Made by a program: the position numbers and the translations under genes
Notes under the pieces: model-generated
Database searches by the model: none
What the model saw: the letters and a program-made list of their open reading frames with translations, nothing else
What the model was told of the DNA's origin: nothing
Assembly (NCBI GenBank): GCA_004194705.1
Contig: SADC01000803.1
Location: 274,308-338,307, forward strand
From: Ditylenchus dipsaci
Taxonomy: Eukaryota; Nematoda; Chromadorea; Rhabditida; Anguinidae
DNA: 64,000 bases
Direction: 5' to 3'
In this document: piece by piece, positions 33,833-45,800 of the stretch
How the letters are laid out: the number at the start of each line of letters is the position of its first letter
Position numbering within the stretch: position 1 is the stretch's first letter

Positions 33833-36800
33833 GTGGAATCATAACTTTTTATTGGAATTTCACAAACTTTAAGATGAATTATTTTAGCTTCAACTTGTAA
33901 CCCCCTAGTTGATTTGCCTAATGGCTTTGTCCGCACTCCAAATGGTAGTGATTTTGATATAGGGAACTTGGAGTTGTTTGATCTTATAAAATTTGGGTTT
34001 TCTGTATGGTGCAAATGTGGAATACGGCTGCAATCCAGGTTATATTCTGGTTGGACCTTCCCAAAGAAGGTGTGGAGGTATGACTTAGATTTGCATTTTT
34101 TAAGAAAAATTTTGCATTTAAAATTTTGCATTTCACTTCAGGCAACCGAGAATGGAGTGGAACAAAGCCAATTTGTCGGTTACAACGTGAGTGTGATATG
34201 AATTTGCAAAAAATGCTCAAATGTTGCGACAGAGTTCTAGAGCAAAGAGTTTTGTCCCCCGCTAAAATCACATTATTGCCACTAACGTCGATAGTTCATG
34301 TTGAATTAGATTCCGTTACCAAAAAGTTGCTATCAAAATCCTAAATTTGGCTGCCAAACCAAGTCTGCTACCAAAAATTTGAAATTTTGTAAAATAAAAT
34401 CCGTTGCCAAGAATTTAAATTTAGGCAGCAGAAATCAAGATTTTGGCAAAAAAATTACAGATAAATATGTGACCATCTGATTGAGCCTGGTCACAATCCG
34501 TTCACATTTGGAACTGGGAGCGGTAGGAGTAAATCCCGAAATTGCGTATTCGAAGGTTCTATTTTTTCCGCCTACCACCGGAATCAGGGTGGCTTTAAAA
34601 TATAACTCTGAGATTTTTTCAAATTGAGAGTTCCAACTTGGGACCGCCCCTAAAATTGTGGGTGTTATGTAGAAACACATTTCAAGCTTAAGATTTTTAC
34701 GTTACAAAAATATGTCAAAGTGATTCGAAAAAGCCGTTGCTAACTGGCCGGTCTCCCTTTTCAGCAGATTGCCTAAACTATTTTATTTTTCAGGTTCATG
34801 CGGACCACCCCAGAGCTGCCTTACGCCACTCACCACATCAATGGAAACAACTTTTATGGTGAACATGACTTGGACACTGAAGTAGATGATTTACAGTCTT
34901 AGTAATTTTGCTAGATAATCCTGCATGTTGTAGGTACACTACTCTTGTGTGGCCGGCTACCACCGTTTCTCGACCACTAATGGAGTCCCCATGGCCAAAT
35001 GCTTACTTAATCGCAATGGAGTGGCCCAATGGTTTGGTCCAACTGATTTGAAGTGCAAACGTGAGATATTTAGGGAGTAATACATCACACAAAGTAAAGT
35101 TTTCAGCTCGCACTTGCCTGGACCCAGGCATCCCACTAAATGGGTTTCGGTAAGTAAGATTTTGATTCGACCAGAAGCTGGGTGATCAAATGGAAATTTA
35201 TTTAAGAACTGGAGATCTTTTCCAGTACCCCCAAAGTGTTGAATTCACGTGTTGTTAATTTTTAAGGTTTGTGTAAGTTTAAAAAAGCATTAGATATTTA
35301 GGTGCTCCTGGATTTCGGTAAGTAACTTGGAAACTATGAAATTAAGCTAACCTGCTTTGTTTTCGGCTGATTGGCTCATCCACTCGTAAATGCACTGTTA
35401 AAGGTATATTCTTGACATTTTCGTGAATAATTATATTTTCCTCCATTTTAGGAGAATGGACCGGGCAAGCACCCATTTGTAAACGTAGGTTTGCCTGATA
35501 CAGCTGAATCTTGAGAATTTTCTTCGTTGGAATTATCTCTTGGACTGAAAGATTATATGGGATCATTTTACGGACAAAAAAAGTTCAACCAAAAGCAAAA
35601 AAGTAGATTATAAGCTGGGTGCCTTACTGAGGTTAGAATCATCTCGGACTGGGACATTTCGAGACCAAAAAAACATAAAATGCATATAGATGCTCTTTTT
35701 GCCCAGTTCCAGAGATCAAAACGTGGTAGAATGCCCTATTATATGGCTTTATGTATGACCCGAGAGGATGCGTTGGGTCGACAAACACACTTGTGAACCC
35801 TGTAAAAAATTCACTTTTAGCGACCGAATGTGAGAGACCTAATGATCCACTACATGGCTCAGTCCTAGGAAGGTCTGTAACTTTTCTCTCCTAACATGCC
35901 CAAATAACAGAGTTTACTATTTTCAGTTCACTCACATATCAGTCAGTGGTCAGTCCGTTAATTTAGCATTCATCCACAAGATTCTCAAAAATATATTTTT
36001 GCAGGTGACATACACCTGCAATGAGGGATATAGACTAGTGGGTGGAGGCTTTAGGTTGGTCTTGATTTTGCTTTAAATTTGTTTTAAAAATTTATCAGAA
36101 TCAGCCAAGAATCTGGTCGACCAGTAAATCAAGTACAAAGAATCTGCCTGGCAGAAGGGGTTTGGGCGGTATGTTCTGCATAATTTTCCATTTGTCCTCT
36201 GGTTTATCATGTTCAATTTCAGGCCAAGAACCTCTTTGTGAAGGTATTCCTTGGCATTTGTACTTCAGCTTTGGTTTTTTGATTTAGAAATTCGTTGCCC
36301 TCCACTTCCACCTCTGTACAATGGCTATATAGAAGGTCAGGACACCAATTTTGGCTCGATGGTGGTCTTCCGCTGCCTTGAATCTATGGTAATTTTCAGG
36401 GACTTGTTGAAAATTCGGCACTGATGCCATATTACCACCCGGACAATTTTCCGCCGACCAATTTTCCACCACCAATTTAATTTTTGTTTTTGCATCAGAA
36501 GTGCACTTGTCTTCAATGTTGCGGAATTCGCACTCCGAACGGCTCTAGGTGAATTCGTCAACTGGTAAATTCGTCAACCGTGAATTCGTCAACGGATTTT
36601 CACTTGACAGGGTTTAGGCCTGAGAATTCGATATGCTTTTAATTATTTAATTTTTGGGCTAGCTTACGATAGTCGGCGTTAAATTGATTCCCGGTTAATT
36701 GATCTTCAGATAACTGATCCCTATTTTATATTTTAGCAGAAATAATTAAAAAATTAATCCCTGATAAACTGTAAATTAATCCCTGATAAACTGATCGTCT

Positions 36801-39800
36801 AATAGGTCACAGGTTCAAATCCCGGTGGTGGCAAACATTTTTTCTGGACCAGTCAGAGTAGAAAAATAGTTTTGAAATAACTAGCAAGTCTCAGGGTGGG
36901 TAGGAAAACCATCTAGTACCTGCCCTAAACGGGTATCCATCTCTATAATACGAAATTTTTCATTTAGCCTAAAGTAGTTAGTAATTAATTTTTTTGGATG
37001 TATTTTTTGGACGCAGATGGAAGATTTTTGCAGAAAATCTGACGAATTTACTTTCGAGTACTAGCAAAAGGGCTGGATACTACTAGGTACTACGACCCAA
37101 GTACCACGACCCAGGTCGTGCCTAGGCGGGTCCGCGACAATTCGCCTCCGGGACAATTCGCCTCCGGGCCGATTCGGGCATGCTGAAGATGGTTTGATAG
37201 TGGTAAAATGCCGTTTCGTGGGGTTTTTTTGAGTTTTGGTAAAGTTAAGTTTTGGTAAAATCAATTATTTCCCAATACTCGAAGAATACCATACAAAACC
37301 TTATTTTACTATTATCAAACCGTCTTCAGCATACCCGAATCGGTCCAGAAAACAGGTTTCAGAACATGAAAAACGTAAAACGAATTTGCTCCAAGTGGAC
37401 GACCACTTGGTTTTGTTATACTTAGGTAGTGTAGTGGTACCAGGGTAGTATTATTTTCGTCTTGTAAAGAACTTTTAAAATTTATGATCCAACTTTAGTT
37501 CTACTGGATAATCCATGCACTAACTAAACCAAGTGGTCGTCCACTTGGATCAAAAGAAAGTCAAATAAAGTTGGTTATAGCCGATAAATTTTGAAGTCAA
37601 ATAACTGTTGTCTCTATTATCTGAGCAGGGTAAGAATGCCTTTATATATGAACAGGGAACAGTTGTCCATTTTATTCTGGTTTCCACTGAATACATGGTA
37701 TAAAATTCAATTTAAAGGAGATCCAACACCACACACATCACGTGGATATCCACTTGGTTAATATGTGTCCACTGGTCAAATATTTTTCAAAAAAATTGAC
37801 ATAAAAGGTTAAAAATTATTGGAATACAACTACAACATTACCTTAACTGCAAACAAAAACTAAGAATAAGCTTATTGTTCATGGAGTGAATGGACATACT
37901 GAACAGGAAATAAAAAATGTGATTGGAGGCGAATTGTCCGGGAGGCAAATAGGCCCGGAGGCGAATTGTCCTGGAGGTGAATTGTCTATGTAACTGCCTA
38001 GGCACTTCCACCTGAGTACCGATATCTAAGCACTGCCTCGGTACTAATACATAAATACTTCTACCTAGGTAAAACAACCTGGGTATATTTAATTGGTAGT
38101 ACTATCTTCGCACCATCTGTATACCATATAGGGCATGAAATTTTTAAATTGAAATTGTTGTTTACTGGTGTCGCGGAATAAAACTGTTCACGTTAGTCTT
38201 GTTTTTAGTGCCTTATCACTTTTGGTGTTAGATTAGTAGGCGTTCGTTGGAGGTAGGCTGATAGATAGGTATTGGAGTAGCATATACCTAATGTAATTGG
38301 TGGTCCACCTGCTAAGCTCCTCCTAGAACCATGCAGTTGGTTACCTTTAATAAGCTAATTCTGTGCCTAATAAGAAGCAAGAAAAAATGTCTTACCGTGG
38401 TGTAGACATTTCCCTATAAATATAGAAATATTTAGTTACTGACACCTAAATCGGAACACCTGAATACTGAGAATAGATCGGACCACTAGGATGGCAAATA
38501 TTATTTTCTCTTGACTAACATAATTTTTAGGTACCACTAAGCTTTACGCGCATTCCAATAATACTACAACAACTATTTAAGTTTCAGGACCCTAGTAATA
38601 CAGTCGACTCTCTGATTAACGTCCCTCTCTGATTAACGTCTCTCAGGGTTGGTCTCTTGAAAGACGTTAATCAGAGAGTGGACCAGTGTCGTACGCTGAC
38701 GGAGGGGCACCAGGCCATTTTTAGGCCATTTCACCTACACCGTTTTTCAAGTTTTCGAGGCCATTTTACCTACACCGTTTTGAAAAAATCTGACGGGGAG
38801 GGACAAAAACAGCCCAATTAGTGGCTTTTGGCGAAAATGTATACAGTATGACTTTCTTTTTACCCGCAACGATCTGTTTTTATACATTTATGCCTGATTT
38901 TTGTGAAAAGAATGATCTTTTGTAAAAAAAGTCACAAGTTTTCATGAAGCTAATTTGCTAAAACAGCACATGTGCTGTGCGAACAGCACAAAAAACAGCA
39001 CATATCTTGGGTCATCCTCAAAACAGCACAAAAACAGCTCATTTTATTTTGTACTAACTCATTTGCGCGCACTCGTTGCGCCCACTCATTTGCGCGCAAC
39101 TCAATTTATTCGGTCTTTTCGGGCGGCATCGAATTCATCCAGAAAAGGTTGTCTCGGCACAAAATTTACCGTTATTCCCCAGTGAATTGATAATGGGCGG
39201 ATCCACCTTATAACATGGTCTAAAAGGTGCCTATGTGGTGGTAGCCAGGTGGTCTTCAGATGGCGGTACCCAGGTGGTGGTACAAACGTGGTGGTCCCCA
39301 GGTAGTCTCCAGGTGGTGGTCCCCTGGTGGTATTACCCAGGTACCGTATTCTCTCTGATAGAACCACACTCTCTATTTGAACCACACTCTCTAATAGAAC
39401 CACACCCCCAAGGGGGTTGTGAAATAGAACCACACTCTCTATTAGAACCACACTCTCTAATAGAACCACACCCCTCAACACTCTCAAGCTGCGCCAACGG
39501 CCTTCTAACTCCGATGGATTGTCGAAGCCTGGGAGAATCTCTTAAAAGAGCTCATCTTTGAGTCATTCAAATCGTGCGCAGTTCCCAATGCCACCGATGG
39601 ATATGAGGACGACGCCATTCACTGCTTCAGGAAACATGCGCCGGTTCCGAGTGGTCGAGGCAAGGTGAAGCTCGAGCAAGATGAGAAGAATTTGGCTGAG
39701 CAGATACAAGAAATCGGTCTTGAGGAAGCGCGAAAATAGTTCAATAATAAAGATATATCTCTAGAGTGATGATGAGTTTGGGACCTGTTCTGGTTTATGG

Positions 39801-42800
39801 ACGACGCCTATTTTCACTATATATATTTTTATTTTTTAGGTCGATCAAATTGAGTTTGGTGACCGGGTGACAATCATCACCTTGATCAACAAAATTACTT
39901 ATTAAACTATTCATAGGTTATCGATATAACCATGACTGTCATAAGAAAAAAAAATAAAAGTATAGTATAAGTGAGCTTCCTTCCTAAACCGAACCAAGTC
40001 CGAAATAAAGAATTTATGCGCGTATGCTGCAATGCTTGAATATCTTCAGAAGGTTGAAAAATAGAACCACACTCTCTATTAGAACCACACTCTCTAATAG
40101 AACCACACCCCCAAGGGGGTTGAAAATAGAACCACATGTGGTTCTATTAGAGAGAATACGGTAAATTGAGTGGTAGTATGGAGGTGGTAGTACCAAAAAG
40201 TGGTACTCAGGTGTTAGTACCAAAGCAGTGACTAGGTAACGGTACTCAGGTGAAGTGTCCAGGTAGTGATACTTGGGTGGTGTTAGATGGTAGTTTCTAG
40301 GTAATGGTATTTAAATGGTAGTACAAGCTGGCAGTAGCAAGGATATATCTCAGAAAATTCTTTGAAGTGCATCTGGCGATATTGGTAGCTGGATCATCTG
40401 CATGTCTCATGTGTCAACAAAACCAAGCGGTCGTCCACTTGGATCAAGATTTTTTTTTTTCACATTTTTAGGTTCCAAAATCTGTTTTCTGCACTAATTC
40501 GAGCATTCAAAAGATGGTTGACAGTAGTGAAATGACGTTTGGCAAGATTTACGAAAAATGTATAATACCATCAAAACGTAATTTTACTACTGTCAAACCA
40601 TTTTTAGAATGCTCGAATTAGTGCAGAAAGCAGATTTTAAAACTAAAAAACGTGAATATTTATTTGATCCAAGTGGACGACCACTTGGTTTGTTTGGTAC
40701 ATGGAACAAATAGATGATCATTCATGTGGTTAAACCACTCAGCTACTCTGTGGTGTGTTTGAGTTTTTTTGGTTTTAGTATTTTGGTACTATGAGACTGT
40801 ATTTGGGGCACGCTTCTGAATGAAATACAATAGTTTTCAATAAGAAAAATTCGAGAGAAATTGAATTGCGCGCAAATGAGTGCGCGCAAATGAGTGCGCG
40901 CAAATGAGTACGAACCGTTTTTTAGTGCTGTTTTTCTCGTCGAAGTTTCATGTGCTGTGTTTTGTGCTGTAAAACAGCACATTTGTCGTACTCGGCCCCC
41001 CTCCCAAAAAATCTTGACTTAAAGCGGGAAAGGCATTTAGGGTTGTAAAAGTGGCTTCCATGGCGCAGTGCATAAGCGTTTGCGTTCTTTGGCCTAAAAT
41101 AATGTTGCAGGTTCGATCCCACGTGGTGGCATGCTATTAATTTTGGCTTGTTTGACCACTTCTAAGGGTAATTTGGGTCGCTGATTCCGAATCTGGTGCC
41201 AAAAAGTCTAATTATTTTCAAAACTGGTCAAAAAAGCCAAAATAAATAGTGTGCCACCACGTGGAATCGAATCTGCAACATTATTTTATGCCAATAAACG
41301 CGAGCGCTTACGCGTTGAGCCATGGATGCCACTTTTTCAAATCTAAATGGCGCCCCCTTTAAGTTTAGCCTTAGGACCCGTAGCAAATATAGATTTAGCA
41401 ATTAGAATTTAGAGTTTAGCATGCTAAAGTCTAAACTCTAAATTGGCGGAAAATTAGTGGTAGCAAATATCGCTGTCTGAATTCCACTTTAAAAGTAGTG
41501 TCTAAATATTTAGAGTTTTGGTAGCAAATATAATAAGACTCTAAAAAGTAGACTCTGCTTTTTTTAGACCTTTACTTTTTGCAGCAAATATCGAGTCTAA
41601 GTTCTACTTTTGGTAGCAAATATACTCACTAAACTCTGAATTTTTACAGTAAAAAAGTAGGGCGGTAGGGGCTGTCTAAATTTATTTAGACTCAACTTCT
41701 TGGCTATTTTCGGTCTATTTTTACCTTGTTGACCTACTTTTTGATATTTATGTTCCTATGCCAACTTTCATCGCTCTTTCTTCCTGTCATATTTGTTTTC
41801 CCGTTGCTCGCGTATTTTTTCGACGAAAAAACGATTTCTAAAAATAACCATTTAGAAGCTCTTCTCGCTATGAACGCAAGCCTGCTCGTGGACAAAAGCC
41901 ATTTCAGTCCGGATATATCTGCAAAGTTGTCAGCGTTGGTGTCCGATACGTTTTCTCGCCTGTTCCCGTCGTCGCGCTCGGCCGAGGCTCGATCGAAATC
42001 AAACAAGGAGTGTGAGGAGGTGACGTCAAAGCTTAACAGGGCCTTCGTGGATAAATAGGTCAGCTTCAGTAGCGATCAGGTCAAGAAGCACTGGGTGTAT
42101 CTAAAAAGCAAAGCGAAGGAGGGGAACTAGAGCAAAAAAAGTAGGCTGTTTTTATATCTGTCCTGTAATTGGTTTGTTTATTGCTATTTAGGTATGCTAG
42201 GGGAACTGGTGGAGGCAAACCTTTGGCTAAGAATGGATTAAAGGACGTTATCGAGCTCTACGAAGATTCGCCTGCTTTCAGTGGAATCCCGGAGGGGAAG
42301 GAGTCGAGTATCGCCATGCAGGTTGGCTTTTGGTTGTGATCTTTTTGGAACATCATATCTAGCAACCACTGATTTAGGCTACGGTTTCTGATGAACCTAA
42401 GTGTGTCAAGCGCAAATTTTCCTTCCTCGATACGAGCACGACAGAGCACTTGGCGAATGTGGTCCTCTCAACATGCGTGTTGCACAACCTGGCCGTGGAG
42501 CTGCGTATGCCTGAGCCTGAAGAGGAGGAGGAATATGAAGATCAGCAGCCGGATCCGGAACTCTACCAAGGGCGTCAAATTACTGGGCTTCAAGAGAGAA
42601 ATCGAATTGTGCGTGAATATTTTTGATGTAGTTAGATTGAATAAAACGAGGCCAGAGGAAGAGTGGAATGGTGATTGAAAGGCAGCAACTGTTTCGACGT
42701 TTAGACTAGATATTTATAGAAGAGATGTTTTTGGTGAACATGAACTTGTTGATTGGTGATTGAAAATAACAAAGAGGAAGAAAATTAGATCGCGATATTT

Positions 42801-45800
42801 GCTACGACTAAATATTTAGAGTTTAGCATCCCACTTTCTAAAGGCTAAAGTCTAATTCGATATTTGCTACGAGTAAATATTTAGAGTTTGGCCAGCTAAA
42901 TTATACTTTTTATTTGCTACCGAGAAAGTAGCGTCTAAATATTTAGAGTATAGTTTTCTATATTTGCTACCAAATTGCCACTTTATTTAGCAAGTGGCAT
43001 TCCACTTGCCAAATTCGATATTTGCTACGGGTCCAGGGCCTAGTCAGTTACTGAAAATGCTTTTCGACAATTGTTTTTGAAAAAATGGTGGCCTAACACA
43101 TCCCTCAAAAGCAATCGGGAGGGGAGGGGTATTATTTGGCAGTGCCGTCAAAAATTCTTTAAAAATTTATTTTAGGCGCATGTCGGTGCTCCTTTGCAAA
43201 ATGTGAAGACACTGGCAAGTGGAGGTAACATCAAATATTGGTTTAGCCAGTGAAAATTGCTGAAAAAATTTAGTCACGTGGCCCCAAAATGCTTGGGTTG
43301 GAATTTTTTGATTTGATATTTACAAAATAAAAAGTTTTTTTCAGCTGGTTGTCGAGTGCCCCACATCTCCAATGGGCGAATTGAACAATTTGCAGAGGGA
43401 GAACTGAGCCCACACAGTGTGCAAATGAATGTGTTATGTGATGCGAAGCACGAAACTAAGTCGGAGAAGAAGGTCACTTGCTATAATGGTATTTGCTTTG
43501 CAAAACATTCTTTATTGATTTTATCATAAAAGTATTTCAGGAACTTGGTCACATTTGCCCCAATGTTCTCCAGGTATGAAAACTAAAAAGTATTTTGATC
43601 AGCAGTCATTGAGCAAACTAAACTGAATTTATATGTGTACTTTAAATGATAAGTGCCGCTCTTTTTCTACCTTCTCACTGAGAAATGACCATAACTTCTT
43701 TTCTATTCATTGAAAAACTTAGAAGTTTGTTTCATCTTATAGTTAAGAGTCAGGTCTACAAAAAAGCCATTCATCAAATCGATATTGTCTTTAAAATTTG
43801 GATTAAGACAAGCAGAACCTCACTGTGAAGCCACACTCCCGCGTAGTGGATCCGATTGAGCTTGCGATGAGCTTTTTCTGAGCTCTTTCTGAGCCTTATT
43901 TAGCTTTTTCGCCAATCCGACGTTTCGAAAGACACATTTTGCGAATTATAACTCGCAAAATCGTAACTCGAAAAACGAAGAACTCGCAGAAAATTTCGGT
44001 TTTGCCTGTTTCTCTTTAAATTTTGAACTTTTTTCCAAGGTTTTCACACCATCAGGTAGCCTTGTGATTCTACTTTCCGATAATATATCATTTATTTCAT
44101 TATCTCACAAAATTTAGAACAATTAGGTCAAAGAATGAACCAAATTATTTTTTCTGACAACCTTCATGTTTTGAACTCATTATTTTAGATTTCCGTAAGA
44201 TATTGCAATAAATTTTATTTTATCAGAAACTAGAATCGCAGGGCTACCTGATGGTGTAAAAACTTTTCAAAAAAGATCGAAAATTTAAAAAAAAACAGCT
44301 TTTCTGTGAGTTCTTCGTTTTTCGAGTAACGCTTTTGCGAGTTGTACATTTTTCGAGTTATCGTTTCGCCAATCCGACGTTTCGAAAGACACATTTTGCG
44401 AATTATACACTTTTCCAGTAATCACTTTTTCAATCGATATACAGTCGGTGCGTAGGCGTTTGTCCACTTTAAAAAAATGTTTTTTTTCATTTTTCTAGGG
44501 TTGTGAGATGGTCAAATTACCGGTCAAATATTAATCCTATATACTAAAAGAGAGTTGTCTGTATGTCAGTCATCGCAAAATTTCAAAAAGGTCTCAAAAT
44601 TGTCGTTTGAAAGTTGGTCTCGAGAGGAGTCTTTTGAAGCGAGAGTTTTGTCGTATGCTCATTATTATTTCTTGAGTATGTTGAGCAGTTGGCTCTATCA
44701 GATAATTTTGTGCTCGAGTCTCATGTTTTTCATTTGGTTTTGTGAATCATCCAGATACTTGGATTGAATTTTTTTATTCTCGAATAAACATTTGGACTCG
44801 AGTCTTTTCAAATGATGTTGAATATTTCTTGATTCAAATATGATTCATGCTGCAGTCCAAGTGCTTCAATAATGGTAAATACTTGAAGTGCTTAGACTGT
44901 ACTATGGTTCATGATTGAGTCTCAAGTTGAAGAGTAACTAAGTCAAGGTATCAGAGGGTGAGACTGTGATTCATCATGCAGTCTTATTGCAGTTATTATT
45001 ATCATTTTGTTTTGACTTTTTTCATGCATTTTTTTTGTTTTTGTAAATTACATTTGTCATGATTCAAGTATGTATCATGGTCGCAAACTTCGGGTTGCAG
45101 TGTGGACAAGAATTCTGCTTTGAGAGTATACTGGGCGATCCGGTAGGTCTTGCATTCTCATCAATAAATTTTTCTTAATTATCTTTTCAGGTCTTTGCTC
45201 TATGGATTAGTCATGAAGTTTGGGTCGCAGTGTGTACAAGAATTGTGCTTTGAGAGTATACTGGAAGATCCGGTAAGTTGTGCATTCTTATCAATAAGTG
45301 TTTCTCATTCATCTCTTCAGGTCTCTGCTCTATGGATTAGTCGTGAAGTTTGGGCCGCAGTGTGTACAAGAATCGTGCTTTGAGAGTATACTGGGCGATC
45401 CGGTAAGTTGTGCATTCTTATCAATGAGCGTTCCTTATTCATGTCTTCAGGTTTTTGCTCTATGGATTAGTCGTGAAGTTCGAGCCGCAGTGTGTACAAG
45501 AATTGTGCTTTAAGAGTATACTGGAAGATCCGGTAAGTTGTGCATTCTTATCAATAAGTGTTTCTCATATATCTCTTCAGGTCTCTGCTCTATGGATTAG
45601 TCGTGAAGTTTGGGCCGCAGTGTGTACAAGAATCGTGCTTTGAGAGTATACTGGAAGATCCGGTAAGTTGTGCATTCTTATCAATAAGTGTTTCTCATTC
45701 ATCTCTTTAGGTCTCTGCTCTATGGATTAGTCGTGAAGTTCAGGCTGCCGTGCGGACGAGAATCGTGCTTCGAAAGTATGCTGGAAAATCCGATAGGTCG

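Larger units (their letters stand above)
38960..40981. mobile_element. composite foldback (CAGCACA and GCGCGCAAATGAGT arrays)
   Basis: The left end has AACAGCACA words (38960-39030) then ACTCATTTGCGCGCAC copies (39056-39105). The right end has the reverse order: GCGCGCAAATGAGT three times (40865-40910) then GTGCTGT/CAGCACA words to 40981. The ends are therefore inverted. The pogo-like element at 39344-40161 is nested inside, along with a GGTGGTACC-rich block and two CCAAGTGG hairpins (about 40422 and 40664). Confidence 0.75.

Noticed and set aside
36800..36835. tRNA gene suggested by GGTTCAAATCCC
   Set aside because: Only a T-arm-like segment is present; the upstream CTGATAAACTGATC words are repeats and do not fold as a tRNA.
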